A stretch of 64,000 nt of DNA. Origin: DASXAI01 sp963798445. GTDB lineage: Bacteria > Actinomycetota > Acidimicrobiia > Acidimicrobiales > Ilumatobacteraceae. The position numbers were made by a program, and so were the translations under genes. Location of the stretch: positions 930,001-994,000 of the forward strand of contig CAWCTH010000002.1 in assembly GCA_963798445.1 (NCBI GenBank), in the 5' to 3' direction. The notes under the pieces are model-generated. The model saw only the letters and a program-made list of their open reading frames with translations. It did no database searches and was not told the DNA's origin. The first letter of the stretch is position 1. Each line of letters starts with the position of its first letter. Positions 33,093 to 42,038 of the stretch are shown piece after piece.

Positions 33093-35724
33093 ATGTCGAC
33101 TGACAGCAGCGTCGTGAGGAAACGAACGTGGAAGCCGCAGTGGAAGCGCGGTGTCGCGCTCGGGGCGGGCATCGCCGTGATCGGCGGTGCGTTCGCCTAC
33201 CAGGCGGGACCGTCGCCGGTCACCGCGTCGAGCCACCGAGAGGCACCGCTGATCGCCGGCGACCCTCGCGCCGACAACACCGATGTGTACGCATTCACCA
33301 GCCCGGACGACCCGAGCTCGGTCACGTTCATCTCGAACTGGATCCCGTTCGAGGAGCCCAACGGCGGCCCCAACTTCTACACCTGGGCCAACGACACGAA
33401 GTACAACATCAAGGTCGACAACAACGGCGACGCGGTGGCCGATCTCACGTACACCTGGATCTTCAGCACCGTCGTGCGCGACGGCTCACGTGACTTCCTC
33501 AGCAACCTCGGCCCGGTGACGTCACTAGACGATCCGGATCTGAACGTGTACCAGACCTACGACCTGACCGTGACCGACGGGGCGGGCGTCACCACCGTGC
33601 TCGCTGGCGACGGCGACGGCCTCCACAGCGACGGCGACCCCATCGCGGCGCCGTCGATCGCCGGCGCGGCGTCGATGCCCGACTACACGCCGCTGCGCGA
33701 CCAGGCCATCGTCGACCTCGCGGGTGGTGGGAAGACATACGCCGGCCAGGCCGATGATCCGTTCTTCCTCGACCTGCGGGTCTTCGACCTGCTCTACGGC
33801 GGCGACGCCAGCAAGGTCGGCCAAGACACGCTGGCCGGGTACAACGTCAACACCGTGGCGCTGCAACTGCCGAAGGCGGCGCTGGCCCTGAACGGCAATG
33901 CCACCGGCAACCCGGTGATCGGCGTCTGGAGCACCACCGACGAACGCAAGACCGGTGCCGCCGGCGATCTCGACCCGGCCAACTTCGCCCAGGTGTCGCG
34001 TCTCGGCAACCCGCTCGTCAACGAAGTGGTGATCCCGCTGGCGTTGAAGGACGCCTTCAACACCATTCGCCCCGATCAGGACGCCACCATCCCCGCCGCG
34101 GTCGACGCCGTGCAGAACCCGCGCCTGCCTGAGCTCGTGAACGCCATCTACGGCGTACCCGTTCCGCCCACCCCCCGCAACGACCTGACCGAGATCTTCC
34201 TGCAAGGCATCAGCAACGCCAACGCCGGCCTGAGCGGTGATCCGGCCGTCGTGTTGCCGGTCGATCTCAACTCGCTCGGATTGAACACCGACGTCAGCGC
34301 CATCGTGCCCGTCGGAGATGCTGCGCCTGAACATGTCCGTGCCGGTCAACCCGAACCCCAACCGGTACGGCGTGCTCGCCGGCGACATCCAGGGCTTCCC
34401 GAACGGGCGCCGGCTCACCGACGACGTCGTCGACATCGCAATCCAAGCGGTCGAGGGCGCGGCGCAGATCCGGTCAGCTCGTACCGGGGCTGCTCACCAT
34501 CGACTCGGTCGACCGCAACGACCGGCCGTTCGAGACGGCGTTTCCCTACCTCGCCCTCCCCCACGTGGAGAGCGTGAACACGGGAACCGAACGCACGCCG
34601 AGGGCGCCCGAGATCGTCTCGATCAACCCGACCCGCGTGCTCGACACCGCGCTCCGGCAGCCAGGTCGGCTACACGGGCTCGCAGCCCGTCGCCGGCCAG
34701 GAGGTCCGGGTCAAGGTCACCGGGCCAGGGCTGGCGCCCGCCGACGCATCCGCGGTCGTCCTCAACGTCACCGCCACCAACTCGGGCCAGGACGGCTTCG
34801 TGACGGTCTACGCGTGCGGCACACCCCGGCCCACGACGTCGAACTTCAACCCGTTGGCGAGCGGCATCACCCAGAACCTGGTGATCGCCGAGGTCGGCAC
34901 CGACGGTGAGGTGTGCATGTACACGTCCGCAAGGCACCGACCTGATCGCCGACGTCAACGGGTTCCACCCGTCGGGTTCGGCCTACCAACCGAGCGCGCC
35001 GGAACGGCTGCTCGACACCCGCACCGCCACGAAGCCGGCGGCCGGCTCCACCATCGAGCTGCAGGTGACCGGGGCCGGCACGGCGAACCTGCCGGCCGAC
35101 ACCAAGGCCGTGTTCCTGAACGTGACCACGGTCAACAGCGACAGCGCCGGCTGGATCACCGCATACCCGTGCGGCACCGCCCCACCCGTCGCCACGTCGA
35201 ACGTCAACCAGGTCCCCGGTCTCGTCCGAGCCAACCTGGTGGCCGCCAAGGTGGGCACTGACGGCAAGGTCTGCCTCTACACGTCCTCGCCGACGGACAT
35301 CGTGGCTGACCTGATGGGCTCGGCCCCGATGGCGTCACCCTTCGTGCCGACGGTTCCCGAGCGAGTGCTCGAGACCCGCGCCAGCGAGGGTCAGATCAAC
35401 TACTCGGCCGCCCGGCCGGTGCCTGGTCAGACCATCGAGGTCAAGGTCGTCGGCTTCGGCACGACGAACGTCCCGGCCGACGCCGGCACGGTGCTCCTGA
35501 ACGTGACCGCCGCCGATCCGTCGGAACCAGGGTTCATCACGGTGTTCCCGTGCGGTTCGCCGCGGCCGCTGGCGTCGAACCTCAACCTGACCGGGATCAC
35601 GGTGCCGAACCTGGTGTCGGCCAAGGTCGGTGACGGTGGTCGAGTGTGCCTGTACACCTCGGGTGCCACCGACGTGATCGCCGACATCCTCGGCTACTAC
35701 CCCGGCACCGCCCTCGTCGGTTGA
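33093..35724 (+). CDS. Secreted DUF4331 protein with three C-terminal LDTR repeats, multiply frameshifted
   Basis: MSTDSSVVRKR is followed by a hydrophobic segment and SSHREAPLIAGDP, the hallmark start of DUF4331 domains. The domain runs to about 34530 (LRLNMSVPVNPNPNRYGVL; GFPNGRRLTDDVVDI), then three LDTR-type repeats end at 35724. Four frame breaks near 34313, 34477, 34652 and 34937 each need removal of one base, for instance LDT-RSGSQVGYTG and YTS-QGTDLIADV. The repaired protein would be about 875 residues. GGAGG lies 4 nt before ATG 33093. Each repeat holds a Cys pair (PCGT, then VCLYTS) not found in the related repeats at 3032-4930. The TPR gene start overlaps the stop by one base. Confidence 0.75.
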
Positions 35725-37154
35725 TGCCTACCGTGACGGTGCCGGCGGGACGAGCTGCTCGTCCCGCCGGCCCCGAACGACCTCGTCGACCTCGTCGACC
35801 GCGGAAGCGAACGGTGCTCGCCGGCGTCGGGCTCGGCCTTGCCCTGTTCGTCGCCGGCGTCGTCGGTGTGGCGAAGCGGCAATCGCCCGACTCCGGCGCC
35901 GCCGGGGACGTCTCCCGTTCCTCTCCCGCCGAGATCGCCGCCGCCACCAATCCCTCGGGGCGGACACTGGACGAGCTGATCAGCGGGCTGCAGGGTCGGC
36001 TGCAGTCGACGCCCAAGGACTACGTGTCGTGGGCGACCCTGGGGTTGGCCTACGTGCAACAGGCGAAGGTCACCGTCGACCCGACCTACTACCCGAAGGC
36101 CGATGGTGCGCTGGCCCGCTCGCTCGCCGTCAACGGCAAGGACAACTACCTCGCCTACCTCGGCCTGTCCGCGCTGGCATCGGCCCGTCACGACTTCGCC
36201 GGTGCGAAGACGTTCGCCGAAGAGGGCTTGGCGCTGAACTCCTACAGCCCCCTGCTCTACGGCGCGCTCAGCGACGCCGAGATCCAACTCGGTAGCTACG
36301 ACGCCGGGTTCGCCTCGATCGACAAGATGATCTCGCTGCGCCCCGACACCGCGTCGCTCACGCGGGCCTCGTACGCCGCCGAGCTGAGGGGCGACGTCGC
36401 CGGTGCGGCGACGTTGATGCAGCGGGCGCTCGACCGTGCCCCGACGCCCTCCGATCGGTCGTTCGCGCTCTTCTACCTGGGCGAGCTGTCGTTCAACAGC
36501 GGCGACCTGGACGCCGCCCTCACCTACTACAACCGGGCTCAGAACGAGTCCCCGCTCGATCCGGCGGCGCTGGCGGGCAAGGCCAAGGCCGAAGCCGCGC
36601 TCGGCCAGATCGACACCGCCATCGATCACTACCAGCAGCTCGTCGATCGCTACCCGGAGCCCAGCTACGTGCTGGAGTACGGCGAGCTGCTCCAGTCGCT
36701 CGGCCGCGCCGGTGAGGCGCAAGCCCAGTTCGACGTGTTCATCGCCACGCAGAAGCTGTTCGAGGCCAACGGCGTGGCGCCCGACGCGGCGCCGACGCTC
36801 TTCGACGCCGCCCACGGCGACCCGGCGCGGGCACTCGCCGATGCCCAGCTGGGCATTGCCTCCCGCCCCTTCCTCGTGATGCAGGACGCCTACGCGTGGG
36901 CCCTCCACGTCAACGGCCGCGATGCCGAGGCACTGCAGGCCAGCACTCAGGCCTTGCAAACCGGGCTGCGGAACGCCTCGTTCCACTACCACGCCGGGAT
37001 GATCCTGCTGGCACTCGGCGACCGCGCCGGGGCTCGCCAGCACTTGACCACCGCGCTGGAGATCAACCCGTACTTCAGTCCGCTCGACGCGCCAATCGCC
37101 CGCCAGACGCTCGATCAGCTGAACGCCGTGGACAGCAGCGGGACCAGCGGCTGA
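35724..37154 (+). CDS. Membrane-anchored TPR repeat protein
   Basis: A 476-residue protein. A Pro/Arg-rich N-terminus and one transmembrane helix (TVLAGVGLGLALFVAGVVGV, about residues 30-50) are followed by many TPR helices (WATLGLAYVQQAK; AYLGLSALASARHDF; ALFYLGELSFNSGD; HYHAGMILLALGDRAGARQHL). The start overlaps the DUF4331 stop (TGATG) and its own stop overlaps the NicO start in the same way, so the three are coupled. TPR proteins beside DUF4331 genes probably help assemble or tether the exported product; this is an inference. Confidence 0.85.
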   Translation: MPTVTVPAGRAARPAGPERPRRPRRPRKRTVLAGVGLGLALFVAGVVGVAKRQSPDSGAAGDVSRSSPAEIAAATNPSGRTLDELISGLQGRLQSTPKDYVSWATLGLAYVQQAKVTVDPTYYPKADGALARSLAVNGKDNYLAYLGLSALASARHDFAGAKTFAEEGLALNSYSPLLYGALSDAEIQLGSYDAGFASIDKMISLRPDTASLTRASYAAELRGDVAGAATLMQRALDRAPTPSDRSFALFYLGELSFNSGDLDAALTYYNRAQNESPLDPAALAGKAKAEAALGQIDTAIDHYQQLVDRYPEPSYVLEYGELLQSLGRAGEAQAQFDVFIATQKLFEANGVAPDAAPTLFDAAHGDPARALADAQLGIASRPFLVMQDAYAWALHVNGRDAEALQASTQALQTGLRNASFHYHAGMILLALGDRAGARQHLTTALEINPYFSPLDAPIARQTLDQLNAVDSSGTSG

Positions 37155-38817
37155 TGCGCGGCCGCCGGATGCTGCCCCGGGCGCTGCTGCTCGGGCTCGC
37201 GGTGGTCGCCATGGCCGCCCTGCTCGCCTCACCCGCCGACGCCCATCCGCTGGGGAACTTCAGCGTCAACCACCTCAACACGCTCACCTTCACGGCCGGC
37301 GGCGTCATCGACAACGCCGTCATCGACACGGCCGAGATCCCCACCGCGCAGGCTGCCGGCGCGGTCGATCTCGACGGCGACGGGGTCGCATTGCCGGCGG
37401 AACTGGCGGCCTACGGCGCGTCCCGCTGCGAGGCGTTCAACGACCGCGTCGCGCTCGAGGTCGACGACATGGCTGTCGCGTTCTCGGTGACGTCGTCGTC
37501 GTTCGCCTACGCGGTAGGCCAGGCCGGCCTGAACACGAGTCGCCTCGAGTGCCGGCTCGAAGCCGCGGTCGACTTCACGGTGGCCCATCGCGTGTCCTTC
37601 GACGAGAGCTACCTGGCCGACCGCGTCGGCTGGCACGAGATCAACGCGGTGGGCGACGGCGCCCGGCTCGTGGATTCGCCCGTACCGGCGACGAGCATCA
37701 CGAACGGCCTGACGAACTATCCGGCCGACCTGCTCAGTTCCCCGCTCAAGGCCCGCTCGGCGGCCTTCGACGTGCAACCCGGAGCCGGGCCGTCGACGGT
37801 GAGCGCCGGCGCGCCGGACAAGGTCGCCATCGCGGAGACCGGGTTCTTCTCGGGCACCGTCGCCAGGGTCCAGGAGACGTTCAACGATCTCATCGGCCGG
37901 CGGGAGCTGACGGTGAGCGTCGGGCTGCTGGCCGTCGCGCTGGCCCTCGTGCTGGGTGCGTCCCACGCGGTGCTGCCGGGCCACGGCAAGACGGTCATGG
38001 CGGCCTACATCGCCGGACGGCAAGGTTCGGTGCGCGACGCGGTGATCGTCGGGGCGACTGTCACGGGCACCCACACCGGGGGCGTCTTGCTGTTGGGGAC
38101 CGCCCTGACGGTGTCGACATCGCTGGCCGGTGAGTCCATCCTGGGCTGGCTCGGGATGACCAGCGGGGCGCTGGTCGCCCTGCTCGGCACGGGGTTGCTG
38201 CTGACGGCGATCCGCCACCGACACTCGAGCATGTTCGGCCACGGACACCACCACGGCTTCGCGTTCGACCACGACCACGACCACGACCACAGCCACGACC
38301 ACGACCACGACCGCAGCCACGAGCACGCCACGCTCGAGTACGCGCGCTCGAGTACGCCGGCGGGCCGGCGTCGGTCGGCCCGCTCGCCCCGAGCATCGCC
38401 ACGACGACCACGGTCCACGAGGTGCCCGCGCCGGCGCCGATGGGGGCGGTCGAGCCCCACTCCCACCCCACGATGCCCAAGGTGTCGCGCCGAGGTCTGG
38501 TGGGCATGGGCGTGGCCGGCGGCCTGGTACCCAGCCCCTCGGCACTGATCATCCTGCTCTCGGCCATCGCCCTGGGCCGCACGTGGTTCGGCATCCTGCT
38601 CGTGCTCGCCTACGGCGCCGGCATGGCGGCCACGCTCACGGCGGCCGGGGTGCTGCTCGTCACCGTTCGAGACCGCTGCCGGCGACGAGCCGGCGCCCGA
38701 TCGGCGGCCGCCAGCAGAGCGGCCCGCCGGTGGGGCCTCGTCGGCCCGTACGTCACCGCCGCGTTGGTGTTGATCGTCGGCATCGGGCTCGCCGTGCGCA
38801 GCTTCGGCCAGATCTGA
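37154..38817 (+). CDS. NicO/RcnA-like nickel-cobalt exporter with His-rich loop, frame broken by a 14-bp duplication
   Basis: The N-terminus is a signal-like helix ending ASPADAHPLGNFSVN, as in HupE/NicO fusion proteins, followed by an extracytoplasmic domain of about 200 residues. A transmembrane block has GASHAVLPGHGKTVMAAYIAGRQ, the metal-binding HxxxxxH motif, and then a very His/Asp-rich loop (HGHHHGFAF, HDHDHDHSHDHDHD). After the loop the frame is broken by a tandem 14-bp duplication at 38331-38358. Removing one copy restores a 549-residue protein that continues GLVGMGVAGGLVPSPSALIILL to 38817. Metal export is likely. Confidence 0.8.
38331..38358 (+). repeat. 14-bp tandem duplication causing a frameshift
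   Basis: CGCTCGAGTACGCG is followed immediately by CGCTCGAGTACGCC. One copy less restores the NicO-like reading frame. It directly follows the His/Asp-rich CAC/GAC-repeated coding stretch. Confidence 0.85.
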
Positions 38818-38830
38818 GCGCCTCCCTGAC

Positions 38831-38879
38831 GAACCGACGCGCGTTGTCCGTCACCGACGAGGTCAACGCGCATCAGTTC
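38831..38879 (+). repeat. Dispersed hairpin element, copy 1
   Basis: GAACCGACGCGCGTTG pairs with CAACGCGCATCAGTTC at the other end with few mismatches around TCCGTCACCGACGAGG. Almost the same 48-bp sequence lies at 53018-53065. It follows the NicO-like stop by 14 nt, so it may act as a terminator. Confidence 0.7.
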
Positions 38880-39036
38880 GTGCCGGGGCGGGGCGCTCGA
38901 CCCAACGCTGAGATATCGTGGGCTGACCTTGGTAGCGGTGCTCGAGACCCTGGCAGCGCGTCAAACAACGTTCGACGCCATCAGGAGCGCCCTCGATGAG
39001 AGGAAGCCCGCTGCGAGCCCGACGCCTGGGCGCGAC

Positions 39037-39474
39037 ATGACGAGAGAGATGACGCTCACCCGAGCATTGGTCGAGCTGGCCGACAGCCTCGTCGAGGACT
39101 TCGACGTGGTCGAGCTGCTGACCGTGCTGACCGACCGCTGCGTCGAGGTGCTCGACGTCTCCGCCGCCGGCCTGATCCTGATCGTCGAAGGTGAACTGCG
39201 CCTGATGACATCGTCGAGCCAGGCCATGCGCGTCCCGGTCCTGGCTCAGCTGCTCAACGATCAGCTCACCCACGCCCTCAACAGCCGCATCGTCATCGAG
39301 CAAGCCAAGGGCATGCTGGCCGAACGGGCCGGTCTCGACATGGATCAGGCGTTTTCTCGGCTGCGCGGCTACGCCCGCAACAAGAACCTCCGGCTCGCCG
39401 ACGTCGCCGGCGACGTGGTTGCCGGCGCGATCGACACCGACACCGTCGCCCAATTGCCGCCGCGCCGTCGCTGA
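39037..39474 (+). CDS. ANTAR-domain RNA-binding regulator with truncated GAF domain
   Basis: The 145-residue product begins like GAF-ANTAR proteins (LTRALVELADSLVEDFDVVELL) and keeps the first GAF strands (AAGLILIVEGELRLMTSSS). It then jumps to the linker helix (LLNDQLTHALNSRIVIEQAKGMLAER) and a complete ANTAR domain (FSRLRGYARNKNLRLADVA). About 85 residues of the GAF domain are missing without loss of frame. ANTAR domains bind paired hairpins in RNA to prevent termination. With the sensor mostly gone it may act constitutively. The frame extends upstream to TTG 38929, where a TATCGT box could give a leaderless start. Confidence 0.78.
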   Translation: MTREMTLTRALVELADSLVEDFDVVELLTVLTDRCVEVLDVSAAGLILIVEGELRLMTSSSQAMRVPVLAQLLNDQLTHALNSRIVIEQAKGMLAERAGLDMDQAFSRLRGYARNKNLRLADVAGDVVAGAIDTDTVAQLPPRRR

Positions 39475-39506
39475 CGCCGAGCCCGCACCCGACGCCCGAA
39501 GCCCTT

Positions 39507-39788
39507 TCAATGGGCATCGAAGAGCGCGAGGAACTGACAGACGTCGACGACGCGCCGGACCGCCGGTGCCATCTCGCCGTCCAGCGCGACGCCGACGCCA
39601 GCGACACGGGCTTCGCGCAGCCCGGCCACGAGCGCAAAGCACCCGTGCGAGTCGATGGCCGTGACCTGCTCCATGTCCACGACCACTCGGCTTGTAGACG
39701 GCATCAAGGCCTGGCGCAGCCCGTCCAGGAAGGCCGCGGCACCGACCTCGGTCATGTCGCCCGCCACCGTCATGGCGACGCGCCCCAC
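39507..39788 (-). CDS. STAS-domain protein (anti-sigma factor antagonist type)
   Basis: A product of about 93 residues with VAMTVAGDMTEVGAAAFLDGL, the STAS core RVVVDMEQVTAIDSHGCFALV and a final helix AVRRVVDVCQF. The DSHG segment keeps the phospho-acceptor Ser position of SpoIIAA-like proteins. STAS proteins of this kind bind anti-sigma kinases. The start is uncertain: GTG 39788 or ATG 39773. It is convergent with the ANTAR gene, 32 bp apart. Confidence 0.7.
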   Translation of the reverse strand: MGRVAMTVAGDMTEVGAAAFLDGLRQALMPSTSRVVVDMEQVTAIDSHGCFALVAGLREARVAGVGVALDGEMAPAVRRVVDVCQFLALFDAH

Positions 39789-39814
39789 CCCGTCAGCGGG
39801 TGGGCATACCGTCC

Positions 39815-39836
39815 CTGCTCCGACATCTCGGAGCAG
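39815..39836. other. Perfect 9-bp inverted repeat with 4-nt loop
   Basis: CTGCTCCGA-CATC-TCGGAGCAG. It lies upstream of the STAS gene. It could be a regulatory site or RNA hairpin. The rest of 39790-40038 holds nothing recognisable. Confidence 0.5.
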
Positions 39837-40038
39837 GCCTGGGGTAGGTCGGGTACCCCCACGCCGGTTCGACCTCTGTTCTGGATGCTGCGAGCCCAAC
39901 GCGGCCTCCCGGTAGTCGACGTTCTACGTGACGTGCCGGGGTCTTGGGCACCGCTCCAACCCAAACTTCCGCTTCCCGCTCGACAACCACGCCGTACGGG
40001 ACCGCAGCAGTATAGGCCGGAAACGGACGCCGAGAGCT

Positions 40039-40959
40039 CTACGGGCTGGTCCCTCCCGCGACTGCCGCTGACGATGACACCCGGATGGCGGCACCGAGAG
40101 CGATGAGCACGATGGCCATGCCCACGACCTGCGCCGGGGCGACGGATTCGCTGAGAAAGATCGCCGCCGTCACGGTGGAGATGACCGGGATGCTGAGGGT
40201 CATCGTCGAGGAGGCCCACAAGGGCAGGTGCGGGATGGAGACGCTCATGAGAAGGTGGCCACCGATCCCCGACACGAGGGCCAACCCGAGGATCCAGAGC
40301 CACGACGTGGTGTCTGGCCACGACACGTCCTGCCGGAACAGCACGGCGGCCGGCCAGGCCACCAACGACGCCACCACCGCCGTCACGGCGGCGTACTCGA
40401 GCGCCTCCACGCGGTTGCGGATCATCCGCGAGGCCACGAAGTAGCCCGTCCACGCGAACAGCGCCAGCACGGCGATGGCGTCACCCTGCACGCTCCAGTC
40501 GGGCAACCCTGACGCGCCGAACACGACGAGGGCGCTGCCGGCCAGCCCGACGACGGCCCATCTCGACGCGCCCCGCGCCACCCGCTCGCCGAGGAGTGGC
40601 GCGGATATCAGGATCACAAGGGCCGGCTGGAGGGCACCGATCACGGTGGCGTTGGCGACCGTTGTCAACTTGACGGCCGAGAAGAACAGGATCAGGTCGA
40701 GCCCCAGGAACACGCCCCCGGGCACCGCGTAGCGGATCTTGGTCCACGTGAGCCGGCGACCGCTGAGGTAGAGCGCGCTCACCAGCACCACGGCGCCCAC
40801 CGACGATCGGTAGGCGGCCAGCGCCATCCCGCCCATGTCGACCGACTTGGCCGCCACGCCGGTGACGCCCCACGCCAGCATGGCTGTCGACAGGGCCAGG
40901 ATCGCCGGCCGGCGGCCAAGCACGAGCGGGAGCGACCGGCGGTCGGCGGCAGTTGACAT
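40039..40959 (-). CDS. EamA family (DMT superfamily) transporter
   Basis: A 306-residue protein with ten predicted transmembrane helices in two EamA repeats. Visible landmarks are AWGVTGVAAKSVDMGGMALAAYRS in the first repeat, ALQPALVILISAPLLGERV at the end of it, and LSIPVISTVTAAIFLSESVAP in the second. The family exports amino acids, nucleosides and other small metabolites. ATG 40959 (MSTAADRR) is preferred to the longer frame. It is divergent from the luciferase-like gene with 92 bp between. Confidence 0.88.
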   Translation of the reverse strand: MSTAADRRSLPLVLGRRPAILALSTAMLAWGVTGVAAKSVDMGGMALAAYRSSVGAVVLVSALYLSGRRLTWTKIRYAVPGGVFLGLDLILFFSAVKLTTVANATVIGALQPALVILISAPLLGERVARGASRWAVVGLAGSALVVFGASGLPDWSVQGDAIAVLALFAWTGYFVASRMIRNRVEALEYAAVTAVVASLVAWPAAVLFRQDVSWPDTTSWLWILGLALVSGIGGHLLMSVSIPHLPLWASSTMTLSIPVISTVTAAIFLSESVAPAQVVGMAIVLIALGAAIRVSSSAAVAGGTSP

Positions 40960-41038
40960 GTACTGAGTCTTTCCGCCCGCCGCCCGCCGGTCCAACCTGG
41001 CGGTCCGACCTGGTGATCCAACGGGGTGGACGAGGGTC

Positions 41039-41044
41039 TACGGT
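41039..41044 (+). promoter_or_regulatory. -10 box TACGGT of a leaderless promoter
   Basis: TACGGT is 7 nt before GTG 41052 with no ribosome binding site between, supporting the short start for the luciferase-like oxidoreductase. Confidence 0.5.
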
Positions 41045-41051
41045 CGCGGCC

Positions 41052-42026
41052 GTGAAGGTGGGGGTGTTGCAGTTCTTCAGCTGGCCTGAGCGGCGTGTGC
41101 CGATCCGGCAGGTGTACGAGCGCGCCTTGGACCGCATCGTGGTGATGGACCGGTCCGGCTACGACGCCGTGTGGCTGGCGGAGCATCACTTCACGACCTA
41201 CAGCGTGTGTCCGTCGGTTCACCTGATGGCCCTCGAGGCGGCCCACCGCACCGAGCGACTCCGCATCGGGACGGCGGTCTCGCTGGCGGCGCTGTACCAC
41301 CCGCTGCGGCTGGCCGAGGAGCTGGCGTTGCTCGACGTGCTCACCGACGGGCGGCTGAACTGGGGCGCCGGCCGTGGCTTCGAGCCGGCCGAGTTCGAGG
41401 CGTTCGGCGTGCCGCTCGACGAGACCGCGCCCCGGTTCCGCGAGGCGGTGGAGGTGGTGCTGGAGGCGTGGACCAGCGACCGACTGACGTTCCACGGCAA
41501 GTACTGGGACTTCGACGACGTGGAGGTGCTACCCAAACCGGCGCAGCGGCCGCATCCACCGACGTGGGTGGCGGCGACGTCCCTCGAGGCCGTCAGCTGG
41601 GCGGCCTCGAAGGGCCACTCGATCCTGATGGATCCGCACGCGTCGTTCGCCGAGATCGCCACCAAGTACGACCGTTACCTCGCCGATCTGGAGGCGGGCG
41701 GGTTCGCCGCTCCCGGCGACACACCCATGGCCCGCCTCCTGGCCGTGGCCGGTACCGACGAGGAGGCCGAGCGGGTGGCCCATGCGGGCGCGGCGTGGAC
41801 GATCGGCGCCTACGCCCACGACGCCAAGGTGGCACCGGCCGGCGACGACGTCGCCGCCCGCATCGAGGGCTATGTGCGCGACCGCATCATCTGGGGCTCG
41901 CCGTCACGAGTGCGCGACGAACTGGCCCGCCTGAGCGAGGAGATGCGTCTGCACTACCTGATGATCGCCCCACTGTCGCACGAGTCGTTCGTCCGGTTCA
42001 CCGACGACGTGCTCCCGCATCTGTGA
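41052..42026 (+). CDS. LLM-class (luciferase-like) flavin/F420-dependent oxidoreductase
   Basis: A 324-residue TIM-barrel oxidoreductase of the bacterial luciferase family. It starts VKVGVLQFF and contains GYDAVWLAEHHFTTY, RLRIGTAVSLAALYHPLRLAEELALLD, and GRGFEPAEFEAFG, typical of the alkanal monooxygenase-like group. The C-terminus GSPSRVRDELARL is also standard. Cofactor choice (FMNH2 or F420) cannot be fixed by eye. The gene ends 12 bp from the convergent BVMO gene. Confidence 0.9.
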   Translation: MKVGVLQFFSWPERRVPIRQVYERALDRIVVMDRSGYDAVWLAEHHFTTYSVCPSVHLMALEAAHRTERLRIGTAVSLAALYHPLRLAEELALLDVLTDGRLNWGAGRGFEPAEFEAFGVPLDETAPRFREAVEVVLEAWTSDRLTFHGKYWDFDDVEVLPKPAQRPHPPTWVAATSLEAVSWAASKGHSILMDPHASFAEIATKYDRYLADLEAGGFAAPGDTPMARLLAVAGTDEEAERVAHAGAAWTIGAYAHDAKVAPAGDDVAARIEGYVRDRIIWGSPSRVRDELARLSEEMRLHYLMIAPLSHESFVRFTDDVLPHL

Positions 42027-42038
42027 TGGCGGCTCGGG

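Noticed and set aside
38226..38330. CAC/GAC-rich short repeats as a possible CRISPR or satellite
   Set aside because: They are in frame and encode a His/Asp metal-binding loop; there are no spacers.
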